48,256 nucleotides of DNA from JAVBLW01 sp031553215. GTDB taxonomy: Bacteria > Bacillota_I > Bacilli_A > Acholeplasmatales > Anaeroplasmataceae. The position numbers and the translations under genes are program-made. Within the stretch, counting starts at the first letter, position 1. Every line of letters begins with the position of its first letter. The stretch spans positions 1-48,256 of the forward strand of contig JAVBLW010000019.1 in the NCBI GenBank assembly GCA_031553215.1, given 5' to 3'. The notes beneath the pieces were generated by a model. It was not told the DNA's origin and searched no databases. It saw only the letters and a program-made list of their open reading frames with translations. Positions 9,748 through 18,527 of this stretch are shown piece after piece.

Positions 9748-9775
9748 TTGACATTTACTTTTTAGATGGTATAAT
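9748..9775 (+). promoter_or_regulatory. Near-consensus sigma-A promoter of tRNA-Glu
   Basis: TTGACA (9748-9753), a 16-base spacer and TATAAT (9770-9775). The predicted start near 9782 is about 25 bases before the tRNA. This is the best promoter match in the window, as expected for a stable RNA gene. Confidence 0.88.
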
Positions 9776-9806
9776 TTTAAATGTGCCTTATTTTAGGACA
9801 TCATAT

Positions 9807-9882
9807 GGCCTGTTGGTGAAACGGTTAACACACATGCCTTTCACGCATGCATCCACGGGTTCGAACCCCGTACAGGTCACCA
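9807..9882 (+). tRNA. tRNA-Glu (anticodon TTC)
   Basis: A 76-base cloverleaf with acceptor stem GGCCTGT/ACAGGTC (9807-9813 and 9872-9878), anticodon stem CATGC/GCATG around loop CTTTCAC (anticodon TTC at 9840-9842), and T-arm ACGGGTTCGAACCCCGT. The CCA end is encoded (9880-9882). It closely follows the Bacillota tRNA-Glu pattern. Confidence 0.97.
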
Positions 9883-9893
9883 TTTAATTAAAC

Positions 9894-9922
9894 AGATCAC
9901 ACAAATTGTGTGGTCTTTATTT
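9894..9922 (+). terminator. Hairpin between tRNA-Glu and ridA
   Basis: AGATCACAC (9894-9902) pairs with GTGTGGTCT (9908-9916), with one G-T pair, followed by the interrupted T-tract TTATTTAT. It probably ends the tRNA transcript, perhaps incompletely: ridA starts 25 bases later and no separate promoter is visible for it. Confidence 0.65.
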
Positions 9923-9940
9923 ATAAACGGAGGTAATTTT

Positions 9941-10315
9941 ATGAAAATTATTCAAACTACTAATGCACCACAAGCAATCGGACCTTACTCACAAGCTATT
10001 ATTGTGAATGGTTTACTATTTGCATCAGGACAAATCCCTTTGAATCCTACTACTATGTTAGTTGAATCAGGAGATATTTCTAATCAAACTATTCAGGTAT
10101 TAGAAAATATAAAAGCTATTTTAAAAGAAGCAAATGCAGATTTAAGTAATGTTATAAAAACAACTGTTTTTATTAAAAACATGAATGACTTTGCGACTAT
10201 TAATGAAATTTATGCTTCATACTTTAAGGATCATAAACCAGCTCGTTCTTGCGTAGAGGTTTCTAGATTACCTAAAGATGTATTAATTGAAATTGAAATA
10301 ATTGCGAAAATATAA
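9941..10315 (+). CDS. ridA: RidA family enamine/imine deaminase
   Basis: 124-residue member of the YjgF/YER057c/UK114 family, a trimeric cytosolic enzyme that hydrolyses reactive 2-aminoacrylate and related enamines formed by PLP enzymes such as threonine dehydratase. Visible family features are the N-terminal APQAIGPYSQA, LLFASGQIPLNP and the C-terminal ARSCVEVSRLPKDVLIEIE, which includes the arginine that binds substrate carboxylates. The frame is open from GTG 9908, but that codon lies inside the tRNA hairpin; ATG 9941 follows GGAGG at the right distance. A strong terminator follows directly. Confidence 0.94.
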   Translation: MKIIQTTNAPQAIGPYSQAIIVNGLLFASGQIPLNPTTMLVESGDISNQTIQVLENIKAILKEANADLSNVIKTTVFIKNMNDFATINEIYASYFKDHKPARSCVEVSRLPKDVLIEIEIIAKI

Positions 10316-10341
10316 AAGTCTATCCTAAGATAGACTTTTTT
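10316..10341 (+). terminator. Terminator of ridA
   Basis: AAGTCTATC (10316-10324) and GATAGACTT (10329-10337) form a nine-pair stem with a CTAA loop, ending in a T run. It immediately follows the ridA stop and separates it from convergent mtnN. Confidence 0.9.
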
Positions 10342-10344
10342 CTT

Positions 10345-11037
10345 TTATTGATGGAAATTAGATAATATTTTATAGCAAATTTCACTTGATTTCTTAGCAG
10401 TTTCTAATTCAAATGTTTGATAATCATCTACTTGTGAATCTGAATCAATAACATCAGAAATAAATCTTAAACTAACAAACGATACACAAAATTGATGACA
10501 AACATGTGCAACACTTGCCCCTTCCATTTCACATGCAATTATTTCATCACATGTAAGGAATTCTTTAATTACTTCTTTATCTGTGACGAATTGATCACCA
10601 GTTAAAACTGTACCAGTTTTATAATCAATACTGTTTTCATGCAATATCTTTTTTACTTGAATAAGGCTTGGTTGATTAGTTGCGAAAAATCTTGGACTTC
10701 CAGGAATTTGACCTTTTTCATATCCTAACGCTACTACATCTACATCATGATATGCTAATTGATTTGCTAAAACCAAATCATCTTTCTTTAATGGACTAAG
10801 ACCACCTGCTATACCAGTATTTATTACCATAGTAGGATTAAAGTTAGAAATTAATAAAGCTGTACAAATCGCAATATTTGTCTTTCCAATTCCACCTTTA
10901 GATAAAACACAAGTATTTCCATTTACTTCTGCTTTATAAAAAACATATCCACCAATAATAATACGTTCATATTTTTCGAACTTTTCAATTATTAGTTTTA
11001 CCTCGCTATCCATAGCACCTATTATTCCTATTACCAT
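10345..11037 (-). CDS. mtnN: 5'-methylthioadenosine/S-adenosylhomocysteine nucleosidase
   Basis: 230-residue enzyme that cleaves adenine from methylthioadenosine and S-adenosylhomocysteine, recycling the by-products of methylation and polyamine synthesis. IGIIGAMDSEV at the N-terminus, NTGIAGG, TGDQF and the CEMEGASVAHVC segment with the ribose-binding glutamate are all family hallmarks, and RFISD carries the catalytic aspartate. The frame extends to GTG 11046, but that codon is part of the AGGAGTG ribosome binding site; ATG 11037 is the likely start. Single-gene unit between terminators. Confidence 0.94.
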   Translation of the reverse strand: MVIGIIGAMDSEVKLIIEKFEKYERIIIGGYVFYKAEVNGNTCVLSKGGIGKTNIAICTALLISNFNPTMVINTGIAGGLSPLKKDDLVLANQLAYHDVDVVALGYEKGQIPGSPRFFATNQPSLIQVKKILHENSIDYKTGTVLTGDQFVTDKEVIKEFLTCDEIIACEMEGASVAHVCHQFCVSFVSLRFISDVIDSDSQVDDYQTFELETAKKSSEICYKILSNFHQ

Positions 11038-11061
11038 AAAAATCACTCCTTTTTTATTTTT

Positions 11062-11084
11062 AAAAAAAGAAAGAGAACTCTTTC
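11062..11084 (-). terminator. Terminator of the threonine operon
   Basis: On the minus strand GAAAGA/TCTTTC with a four-base loop is followed by a run of seven T (11068-11062). It lies just after the stop of the ACT-domain gene. Confidence 0.75.
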
Positions 11085-11089
11085 TTTTT

Positions 11090-11518
11090 CTATTCTGACG
11101 CCAAAATTATTACATTTTTTGTTTTCGGTAAATCTTTTATTTCTTGAACTAATTGATCAACCGAAATACTTGAATGCAATGTGTCTATCATTATTGTAAT
11201 ATATGCATATGCCGTTACTGGTGTATCTTGATTAATTGTAATAATATTACAATTGTAGTCGGCTATTTTGTATAATACAGATGATAGCGCACCCTTCTCA
11301 TTATCTACTTGTATTAAAAAGATTGCTCTTTTACCCATTTTTTGTGGTGGATTAAATATATGATCACAATATTTATAATATGTACTTCTACTAATTCCCG
11401 TTTCTTTACACGCTTCACTAACACTTAGATTTTTTTCTTCTATCAATTCTTTTGTTTTAAAAACTTGTAAATAACTATCAGGAAGTACATCCTTATGTAC
11501 CAATAGGCTATCTTTCAT
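11090..11518 (-). CDS. ACT domain protein, UPF0735/PheB type
   Basis: 142-residue protein. Residues about 10-55 form a helix-turn-helix-like segment (SVSEACKETGISRSTYYKY) and residues about 65-140 an ACT domain (GKRAIFLIQVDNEKGALSSVLYKIADYNCNIITINQ), the small-molecule-binding fold found on amino-acid enzymes. B. subtilis PheB belongs to this family and lies next to pheA; the biochemical role is not settled. Here it is the last gene of the threonine operon, its start overlapping the aspartate kinase stop by one base (TAATG). I infer a feedback-sensing or regulatory role in threonine/lysine synthesis. Confidence 0.82.
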   Translation of the reverse strand: MKDSLLVHKDVLPDSYLQVFKTKELIEEKNLSVSEACKETGISRSTYYKYCDHIFNPPQKMGKRAIFLIQVDNEKGALSSVLYKIADYNCNIITINQDTPVTAYAYITIMIDTLHSSISVDQLVQEIKDLPKTKNVIILASE

Positions 11519-12828
11519 TATTCTCTTACCATATTATCATAAACTACTTTAATAGCTTTTTCAAAGTCTTCATTTTTTACTCCAACAATAATATTAAATT
11601 CATGTGAACTTTGAGCTATTATTTTTACGTTTATTCCATTATTACCAAGAGTAGCGAAAATTTGTCCACTGAATCCTGGTTTAGATGCCATATTCTTTCC
11701 AACTATCGCTACTAAAGCAATTTCTTTTTCAATATCTACTGTTATTATATTTTCAATTTTTCTAATTGATTCAATTAAATTATAATGACATTTTTCTAAT
11801 TCACTTGATTCTACTACAAAACTAAATGAATCCACACCAGTCGGAACTAATTCTATATTTAAAGCATATTTCTTAAATACATTAAATATTTCAGTTAAGA
11901 CATCAATTTTTTTTGCATATCTTTCTTTAGTAACCATAATACAAGAGAAATCCTTCTTACCAGCAATACCTGTTATTGCTCTAGTACTTTGGAAATCAGT
12001 ATTAGAAATAACTGTTCCTGAATCTAGTGGATCATTTGTATTTAGGATATTAATTGGAATATTCACATCTTCAATTGGGAAAATAGCATCTTGATGTAAT
12101 ACACTTGCTCCCATGTATGATAATTCTCTTAATTCTTCATAGGTAATTTTAGAAATTTTATATGGTTTATTAATAATTCTTGGATCGGCCATTAATATAC
12201 CTGACACGTCAGTCCAGTTTTCATACATGCTAGCATTTATACTTTTTGCAACAATACTACCAGTAATATCACTACCACCACGAGAAAATAATTTTATTTC
12301 ACCATTCATGTAAGAACCATAGAAACCAGGAATTAAAACTCTTCCTTCTACATTAGAAGCTTCTTTTACCAATTGAACAGTTTCTTCATAATCAACTGTT
12401 CCATCATAATTAAATTTTATTACATCTTTGGCATCTACGAACTTGCATCCAATATATGCAGCCATTAATTTTCCAGCTAAATATTCTCCGCGGCTTACAA
12501 TATAATCAACAGACAAATCATTTTTAAAAGTACTTTCAATTACTCTAAATTCTTCATCTAAGTCTATATCTAAGTTTAAATCATTTTTAACTGTATAATA
12601 TCTTTTCTTAATGCTATCGAAAATAGTATGATAATCAACTTTATATTTGATATGTGCATGAAGCAAATATAATAAATCGGTTATTTTACTATCCTTGCTT
12701 TCCTTTTTACCAATAGCTGATACCACAACTACCTTTCTTTCAGGATTTGCTAACACAATATTCTTAACTTTTTCAAATTGTTGGGCATCAGCCATTGATG
12801 ATCCACCAAATTTACAAACTATACTCAT
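11518..12828 (-). CDS. lysC: Aspartate kinase
   Basis: 436-residue kinase that phosphorylates aspartate, the first step to threonine, lysine and methionine. The catalytic domain shows KFGGSSMAD, the SRGEYLAGKLMA stretch and FSRGGSDITGS; the C-terminal part (from about residue 300) holds paired ACT domains (PGFSGQIFATLGNNGINVKIIAQSSHE), which in monofunctional kinases bind lysine or threonine as feedback inhibitors. The frame extends to GTG 12837, overlapping the hom stop, but GGGTGA sits just ahead of ATG 12828 and the protein then starts MSIVCKFGG as expected. In an operon with hom, thrB and thrC, so threonine is the likely effector. No asd gene is in the window. Confidence 0.93.
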   Translation of the reverse strand: MSIVCKFGGSSMADAQQFEKVKNIVLANPERKVVVVSAIGKKESKDSKITDLLYLLHAHIKYKVDYHTIFDSIKKRYYTVKNDLNLDIDLDEEFRVIESTFKNDLSVDYIVSRGEYLAGKLMAAYIGCKFVDAKDVIKFNYDGTVDYEETVQLVKEASNVEGRVLIPGFYGSYMNGEIKLFSRGGSDITGSIVAKSINASMYENWTDVSGILMADPRIINKPYKISKITYEELRELSYMGASVLHQDAIFPIEDVNIPINILNTNDPLDSGTVISNTDFQSTRAITGIAGKKDFSCIMVTKERYAKKIDVLTEIFNVFKKYALNIELVPTGVDSFSFVVESSELEKCHYNLIESIRKIENIITVDIEKEIALVAIVGKNMASKPGFSGQIFATLGNNGINVKIIAQSSHEFNIIVGVKNEDFEKAIKVVYDNMVRE

Positions 12829-12833
12829 TTCAT

Positions 12834-13973
12834 TCACCCGTTAATTCTTGCATAGAATTTAGATTTTTTAACTATTTCACTTAATTCTTTAGCAGTAATT
12901 TTCTTTGTATATACAAAGCCTTCTTCAATTTTTTCAACATATTTCGGATCTATATTTTCATTAGGAAGAACTAAATATTCATCAACAAACATTTCATTTG
13001 AAACGACCGTTAATTCATTTATCGGAACATAATCAATATATCCACGTTCTTCAACTATCATCATTAAATCAGTAACGATACTATTAGCCGTTGGTAATTT
13101 ACCAGCTCCTGGACCTGTAAAGTTAAGTTCACCAGTATTGCATCCTTTTACTTGAACAATATTAATTTCATTATTAATATTTCCCAAAATAGTACTTGAT
13201 TTATAAATAGCAGGTTCAATTCTAATACCTACATTATTATCTTTTAGTACTGATTGAGCTGTATATCTTAATTTATAACCATTTTTATTAACATATGAAA
13301 CAAATTCATCAGTCACTCCACTTATTGGATAATTATATATATTATCTAATTTAACATTACCTAGATATGATAGCATTGATAATATTGCAATCTTTCTTAC
13401 CATATCAAGTCCATGTAAATCATCAGTTGGGTCTGCTTCTAAGAATCCTTTATCAAACGCACTCTTTATAGCATCATCATATTTAACATTATTATTTTGG
13501 ATTAATGATAAAATATAATTTGTTGATCCATTTAGAATACCATTTACTTCACTTATAGTGTTAACTTTAGAATTATTTAAGATATTATTAATTACAGGAA
13601 TTCCTCCAGCAACCGTAGCTTCAAATAAGAAATATACATTATTTTTATGAGCTAACTCTAATAATTCTTCTAAGTGCATACTCACGACTTCTTTATTAGC
13701 AGTAACAACATGTTTTTTATTAGCTAAAGCTTTTTTCATAGCATTATAAGCAAAATCATGTCCACCCATAACTTCTACAACAATATCAATATCTTTATTT
13801 TCTAATATATCATCAACATTAGTTGTAACTATATTTTCATATTGTTTATATTTACTAATATTACGAACCAAAATTTTAGCAACTTCAAAAGTCGTCTTTA
13901 AACGACTATTGTTATTTATTATTTCATATACTCCAGAACCTACAGTTCCGCATCCAAGCATACCTATTTTCAT
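12834..13973 (-). CDS. hom: Homoserine dehydrogenase
   Basis: 379-residue NAD(P)H-dependent enzyme reducing aspartate semialdehyde to homoserine. The N-terminal Rossmann motif is GMLGCGTVGSGVYEI; VEVMGG, TANKEV and FEATVAGGIPVI follow, then the catalytic stretch LNGSTNYIL and the FLEADPTDDLHGLDM signature. At about 380 residues it lacks the C-terminal ACT domain found in longer Bacillota enzymes, so threonine feedback on this step may be weaker or indirect. Starts directly after the thrB stop (TAG ATG) with GAGGT ahead. Confidence 0.95.
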   Translation of the reverse strand: MKIGMLGCGTVGSGVYEIINNNSRLKTTFEVAKILVRNISKYKQYENIVTTNVDDILENKDIDIVVEVMGGHDFAYNAMKKALANKKHVVTANKEVVSMHLEELLELAHKNNVYFLFEATVAGGIPVINNILNNSKVNTISEVNGILNGSTNYILSLIQNNNVKYDDAIKSAFDKGFLEADPTDDLHGLDMVRKIAILSMLSYLGNVKLDNIYNYPISGVTDEFVSYVNKNGYKLRYTAQSVLKDNNVGIRIEPAIYKSSTILGNINNEINIVQVKGCNTGELNFTGPGAGKLPTANSIVTDLMMIVEERGYIDYVPINELTVVSNEMFVDEYLVLPNENIDPKYVEKIEEGFVYTKKITAKELSEIVKKSKFYARING

Positions 13974-14831
13974 CTAAATAACCTCCAAAATTGCACCATC
14001 ACTAGCTACAGGTAGTTTATATACCTTCCAGTTTTTATATTCATTAAATTTATTTGATACATCATAATCACTTATAATTAATAAACTTGGACCTGCCCCA
14101 CTTATACAAAATGAACAATTTAACTCATGAGCCAATTTCTTAATTTCAGCACTTTGTTTAATTAGTCCCATACGATATGGTTCATGCATTTTATCACTTA
14201 ATAATTTGATTATTAAAGATATATTCCCTTTTTCAAAAGCAGTTGGAATATTAGCTACTCTAGCAGTATTATAAACAATATCTTTATAGGTTAAAGATGT
14301 TGGTAATACACTACGAGCTTCATGAGTCGATAATTCAAAATTAGGAACTAAAACATTAAAGTTAAGTTCTTTCGAAACATCATATTTTACATATTCGTAA
14401 ACTTCATCATTTTTAAAACTTGCGATTAATCCACCAAACATTGCCGGAGCAATATTATCAGGATGTCCTTCGATATTACTTGCAATATTAAAACAAGTAC
14501 CAGTTGAAATTTTTTCACCTAAAAAATACTTTGCAGCTAATACACCAGCTACAATACAAGTTGCACTACTACCAAGTCCTCTTGATGTAGGTACTTCTTG
14601 TTCTGCCATTATTATTTTTACTTTAATTGGTTCTATATTTAAATATTTAAAAACTTCTAAATAAGAACTTAAAGCTAAATTATCATTTTGATATCTAATA
14701 TCAAAACCTTCTAACATAAACTCATTTGATTCTTCAAATATAAAAGAATTATATAATCCAAATGCCATTCCTAAACAATCAAACCCTGGACCTAAGTTCG
14801 CACTTGTTGCAGGAACTTTGATCTTAATCAT
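13974..14831 (-). CDS. thrB: Homoserine kinase (GHMP family)
   Basis: 285-residue kinase converting homoserine to O-phosphohomoserine. It shows the GHMP signatures: N-terminal KVPATSANLGPGFDCLG, the ATP-binding PTSRGLGSSATCIVAGV and C-terminal CSFCISGAGPSLL. Length is normal for ThrB. Its start overlaps the end of thrC by eight bases and its stop abuts the hom start, so the genes are translationally coupled. Confidence 0.95.
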   Translation of the reverse strand: MIKIKVPATSANLGPGFDCLGMAFGLYNSFIFEESNEFMLEGFDIRYQNDNLALSSYLEVFKYLNIEPIKVKIIMAEQEVPTSRGLGSSATCIVAGVLAAKYFLGEKISTGTCFNIASNIEGHPDNIAPAMFGGLIASFKNDEVYEYVKYDVSKELNFNVLVPNFELSTHEARSVLPTSLTYKDIVYNTARVANIPTAFEKGNISLIIKLLSDKMHEPYRMGLIKQSAEIKKLAHELNCSFCISGAGPSLLIISDYDVSNKFNEYKNWKVYKLPVASDGAILEVI

Positions 14832-16278
14832 CTAGTCCACCAACAACATTTTTTAAATTTGCATATGTTACATTTAAGTCCCAAATTTCTCTGTCTACTT
14901 TAGTATCTCTTAATTCTAAGATTCTAGAATCAACTTCAAATCCAGTTTTTTCATTAATCTTTTCGATATTAACAAATTCATCACTATTAATTTCTAAATC
15001 TAGAGCTTTACAAATTGTATCACTAAACTTATAAGGACTAGCTGTAGATAAAATTACTGTATGAGTATCATCTTTAGTTTCTTCTTTATACATTTCATAA
15101 ACACCATAAGCAACCGCTGTATGAGGATCCATTAAATGTGAAGTTTTATTGTATTCTTTTTTAATTAAATTAATTGTTTCAACTTCATCGATATATCCTG
15201 AGGCAAAACAATCCATTTTGGCTAATACTTCTTTAGATACTTCATATTTTCCATTAACTTTTAAATTATTCATTAATTTAGCTACATAGCTAGCATCATT
15301 AGATAGCATAAATAATAAACGTTCTAAGTTTGATGATACTAAAATATCCATTGATGGAGAATTTGTAGTATAGAAACTACGATTACTATCATATACACCA
15401 GTATTAATAAAATCAGTTAATACTTTATTTTTATTAGATGCACAAATTAATTTATTAATAGGTAATCCTAATAGTTTAGCAATGTATCCAGCTAATATAT
15501 TTCCAAAGTTTCCTGTCGGTACACAGAAATTAACTTTATCATTAAATTTAATCTTCTTTTCATTTACTAAATTTACATATGAATAAAAATAGTAAATAAT
15601 TTGAGGAACTAAACGTCCTATATTTATACTATTTGCACTTGATAGATCAATAGTATTATATTTTTCATTATTAAAAAATTCTTTTACCGTTCTTTGGCAA
15701 TCATCAAAGTTACCATTTACAGCAAAGCTCTTAGCATTACTTCCATTAAAACTTAACATTTGTTTTTCTTGGAATTGACTTACTTTAGCATTGGGATATA
15801 AAACATAAATATTAGTATTTTCAGATTTAGTAAAACCATTTAATGCTGCACTACCAGTATCTCCTGATGTAGCTGTTAATACTACTGTTTTATTTTTGTT
15901 GTTTTCCATTCTTTTTGATACTTCCACAAAGAAAGGAAGCATAGTTAAAGCCATGTCTTTAAATGCGAATGTTGGCCCATTAAATAAATTCAAATAACTA
16001 TATTTATCAAAATGTTTTAATGTTACACATCCAGTAGGGAAATTTTTTTCATTGTACGCGCTAGACACACAATAATCAATATCCTTACTATCAAAATCAT
16101 TAAATAAAAAACTTAATATTTTTTTCGCCATTTCTTGATAATTCATGCCAAGAAAAGATTCATTAAAACCAATTTCCTTGATATTATCAAATATATATAG
16201 TCCTCCTACCGTAGTCATACCTTTAAGTATAGCTGTCGAAGTTTTTACTTTTTCATTATCTCTTGTGCTAATTAACAT
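14824..16278 (-). CDS. thrC: Threonine synthase
   Basis: 484-residue PLP enzyme turning O-phosphohomoserine into threonine. PLP-lysine motif GPTFAFKDMAL, phosphate-binding TATSGDTGSAAL and CVPTGNFGNILAGYIAK are intact. It is the longer ThrC type (E. coli/yeast-like, about 430-500 residues) rather than the approximately 350-residue Bacillus type. The frame opens at GTG 16287, but GAGGTG is the ribosome binding site for ATG 16278. First gene of the thrC-thrB-hom-lysC-ACT operon. Confidence 0.95.
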   Translation of the reverse strand: MLISTRDNEKVKTSTAILKGMTTVGGLYIFDNIKEIGFNESFLGMNYQEMAKKILSFLFNDFDSKDIDYCVSSAYNEKNFPTGCVTLKHFDKYSYLNLFNGPTFAFKDMALTMLPFFVEVSKRMENNKNKTVVLTATSGDTGSAALNGFTKSENTNIYVLYPNAKVSQFQEKQMLSFNGSNAKSFAVNGNFDDCQRTVKEFFNNEKYNTIDLSSANSINIGRLVPQIIYYFYSYVNLVNEKKIKFNDKVNFCVPTGNFGNILAGYIAKLLGLPINKLICASNKNKVLTDFINTGVYDSNRSFYTTNSPSMDILVSSNLERLLFMLSNDASYVAKLMNNLKVNGKYEVSKEVLAKMDCFASGYIDEVETINLIKKEYNKTSHLMDPHTAVAYGVYEMYKEETKDDTHTVILSTASPYKFSDTICKALDLEINSDEFVNIEKINEKTGFEVDSRILELRDTKVDREIWDLNVTYANLKNVVGGLDD

Positions 16279-16294
16279 ACCAAACACCTCATTT

Positions 16295-16329
16295 ATTATA
16301 TTATACTTGTTTACAAAACAAACACAAGT
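16295..16329 (-). promoter_or_regulatory. Probable threonine operon promoter with dyad
   Basis: Two overlapping TATAAT boxes on the minus strand (16305-16300 and 16300-16295) lie 17-22 bases upstream of the thrC start. The -35 is poor (TTGTGT, 16327-16322). It overlaps an inverted repeat, ACTGT-type arms ACTTGT (16305-16310) and ACAAGT (16324-16329), which could be an operator. No T-box leader or leader peptide rich in Thr/Ile codons fits in the short 5' region. Confidence 0.4.
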
Positions 16330-16356
16330 GTTTTAGAAAAACAAACATATATTTTT

Positions 16357-16383
16357 AAAAAAGATAACGTTTTCAAAAACGCT
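16357..16383 (-). terminator. Terminator of ylmH
   Basis: Minus-strand AGCGTTTT (16383-16376) pairs with AAAACGTT (16373-16366), with one G-T pair and a two-base loop, then ATC and a T run. It lies between the ylmH stop and the threonine operon promoter. Confidence 0.75.
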
Positions 16384-16393
16384 TTTTTTCTAT

Positions 16394-17146
16394 TTATAGA
16401 AGCTTACCTAATTCCACAATAATTCGTTCACTTCTAGATAATCCACCCACACTAATAACCTTCATTCTTCCCTTACCACGAATACTAATAATATCATTTT
16501 CTTTTACTTGGTGACTATTATTTTGACATGATACTTGATTAACCTTTACTAAGTCAGAAGCAATGAATTCTTGAGCTATATTTCTAGACATATTGTACAT
16601 TGCCGCAATTATATTATCTAAGCGCAAACTTGAGACAAAGCATTTCTTAATATCATACTTTTCTTCATTAGTTAACACTCCCTCAAATAATTCTAATTCG
16701 ATAGGTACATTATTCATTACCTTTAATTCACTAATTAAAAACTTTGTTATTTCACTACTTGTAATAATATAACAGTCTTCACCAGTTATGACAATATCTC
16801 CAATTACTTCCCTTTTTATTCCTAAACTCATTAAATTCCCTAAAATCATTCGATGATTAGGAACTAAGTATTTTCTATTATATTTTATCTTTAAAATATT
16901 AATACCTAAATTAGGAAATTCTATTTCCTTACTACTAATCATACATTTCTTATATTCACTATTAGAATAACCACCATCAAAGTAGACATATAAATTATCC
17001 TTATTTGTTATTACCTGAGTAATTATTTCTTGTTTCCTTAAATCTAAAAACTTCAATGTGCTTATTTGATCATTCTTCAAAGCTTTTTCCTTTAATGATC
17101 TTATTCTATTGGCAAATAATTCTTCACTCTCATCATATTGTCTCAT
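16394..17146 (-). CDS. ylmH: S4-domain RNA-binding protein YlmH (RqcP2-like)
   Basis: 250-residue protein matching B. subtilis YlmH: an N-terminal region, a middle RNA-binding-like domain (NHRMILGNLMSLGIKREVIGDIVI) and a C-terminal S4 domain (SSLRLDNIIAAMYNMSRNIAQEFIASDLVKVN, to the end). YlmH has been linked to ribosome-associated quality control in Firmicutes, acting with RqcH on stalled 50S-peptidyl-tRNA. In B. subtilis it lies in the ylm/divIVA region near ftsZ; here it is alone, about 6 kb from ftsZ, with its own terminator. Confidence 0.88.
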   Translation of the reverse strand: MRQYDESEELFANRIRSLKEKALKNDQISTLKFLDLRKQEIITQVITNKDNLYVYFDGGYSNSEYKKCMISSKEIEFPNLGINILKIKYNRKYLVPNHRMILGNLMSLGIKREVIGDIVITGEDCYIITSSEITKFLISELKVMNNVPIELELFEGVLTNEEKYDIKKCFVSSLRLDNIIAAMYNMSRNIAQEFIASDLVKVNQVSCQNNSHQVKENDIISIRGKGRMKVISVGGLSRSERIIVELGKLL

Positions 17147-17176
17147 ATACTAATATTCCTTTTTACATATTATATC

Positions 17177-17202
17177 AAAAAAATGATATCATTCGATATC
17201 AT
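17177..17202 (-). terminator. Terminator overlapping the end of the membrane protein gene
   Basis: Minus-strand ATGATATC (17202-17195) and GATATCAT (17190-17183) form an eight-pair stem followed by seven T. The upstream arm lies inside the last codons of the membrane protein gene, whose TGA is at 17191-17189 in the loop/stem. Confidence 0.85.
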
Positions 17203-17749
17203 TTAATTCGTTTTCTTTATTTTTTTCATCTTTGTCTAATAACAAGCATACTCCAATACCTATTAAAGATACAATTGGTATAATTAAATTTGATTGATAT
17301 TCTTGCATGTAAATATAATCATTGGTTACATAATAATCATATGCAGGATCATAATATGGTTGATAGCTTTGTAGCTCAAGATTATATTTACCAGCTGTTA
17401 TCACCAAGACAATTGAAATTATTAATAAACTTGCACTAAATACATATACCATAACTTTAGTTATTAAGATTAAATTTTGCTTTTTTAGCTTATTAGTATA
17501 ATACTTATTTACTATAGCTAAAATAATCATACTTAATCCAACAAATAAAATAACCGAAGAAAGAATCGTTGTCTTCGCTATTTTTTTTGCATATTCAGGT
17601 TCAATTATAGTACTACCAGCAGCCGATTGTCTCACGTATTTCAAATTAGATGCAGTTTTCACAAGATAAATATTTTGTGCAAAAGATATCAAATAAAATA
17701 CAGATAACACTGCAATTATTGTGATAAATAGATAATTTTGTTTTTTCAT
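17189..17749 (-). CDS. Small integral membrane protein, unknown function
   Basis: 186-residue protein with about four predicted membrane helices (roughly residues 7-27, 60-82, 94-117 and 153-171) and a charged C-terminus (LDKDEKNKENELNDIE). Between helices 3 and 4 lies an unusually tyrosine-rich stretch, YQPYYDPAYDYYVTNDYIYM. I do not recognise a family. ATG follows GGAGGGTT. Single-gene unit between recO and ylmH. Confidence 0.7.
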   Translation of the reverse strand: MKKQNYLFITIIAVLSVFYLISFAQNIYLVKTASNLKYVRQSAAGSTIIEPEYAKKIAKTTILSSVILFVGLSMIILAIVNKYYTNKLKKQNLILITKVMVYVFSASLLIISIVLVITAGKYNLELQSYQPYYDPAYDYYVTNDYIYMQEYQSNLIIPIVSLIGIGVCLLLDKDEKNKENELNDIE

Positions 17750-17819
17750 AAATAACCCTCCATGATTAAATATAAACTATTTATAGTATACATTAAGAGG
17801 TAATCATTGTAAATAAATA

Positions 17820-18527
17820 TTAGAAAACTAAACTATTCAAACCCTTTAAATAAATATTTGAATGTGTATCATAATAGGTATTTATGATATTAAAAATTTC
17901 TATTAAATTATAATTTTCAAATTTATCAAAGTTATTTTCTTTATCATCAAAATAATAAAGTTCTTTTATTTTTTCTAAGATTTCTTTATCTAATGTTTTA
18001 GATGTTTTGCAGTTAATACATACTGCACCACCATCATTTATGTTTAGTCCAATAGTTTCAATGTTTCCACATTTCACACATCTTTTTAAAACGGGGGCAA
18101 CCCCAAATACTGAAAGTACTTTAAGCTGGAAAAGGATTGCTAGTAACATTGGATTAATTTTATTATTAGCGTGATCTATTGTTCTTAATAAGAAATCAAA
18201 GCATCTTTCGTGATTTGCATCACTTGGAAATTTATTAACTATTTCTAGTATATAACTCATCCATAAATTAGTTTTTAGTTCTTCTTTAATATAACGATTT
18301 TGATCTATTACTGTATAATCAATTAATGTTGGAAATTCAGAGTTAGTTATTATACATTCAACCGTATTTAAAGTTGTAGTAAAAGATAAAGTTTTACTTT
18401 TTTTAGTTTTAGAGCCTAAGGCTTTTACACTGATTTTACCTAATTTAGTATATAAATATACGATTTTAGAGGTTTCTTTATAATCAATGCTTCCTATTAC
18501 TATTCCCTTTATCTTTATGTTTTCCAT
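17820..18527 (-). CDS. recO: DNA repair protein RecO
   Basis: 235-residue recombination mediator that binds single-stranded DNA and SSB and helps RecR load RecA. It has an N-terminal OB-fold (IKGIVIGSIDYKETSKIVYLYTKLGKISVKALGSKTKKSK), a helical middle, and a four-cysteine zinc motif CVKCGN...CINCKT in the C-terminal half. Its ATG follows AAGGAG and lies inside the 3' end of yqzL in another frame. Last gene of the yqfC-to-recO block. Confidence 0.92.
   Translation of the reverse strand: MENIKIKGIVIGSIDYKETSKIVYLYTKLGKISVKALGSKTKKSKTLSFTTTLNTVECIITNSEFPTLIDYTVIDQNRYIKEELKTNLWMSYILEIVNKFPSDANHERCFDFLLRTIDHANNKINPMLLAILFQLKVLSVFGVAPVLKRCVKCGNIETIGLNINDGGAVCINCKTSKTLDKEILEKIKELYYFDDKENNFDKFENYNLIEIFNIINTYYDTHSNIYLKGLNSLVF

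Noticed and set aside
9807..10315. tRNA-Glu as an attachment site for the downstream region
   Set aside because: No integrase gene and no repeat of the tRNA 3' end is found nearby; ridA and mtnN are ordinary chromosomal genes.
16279..16393. T-box or threonine attenuator upstream of thrC
   Set aside because: The 5' region is too short and lacks the T-box motif and a Thr-rich leader peptide; the hairpin there belongs to ylmH on the same strand.
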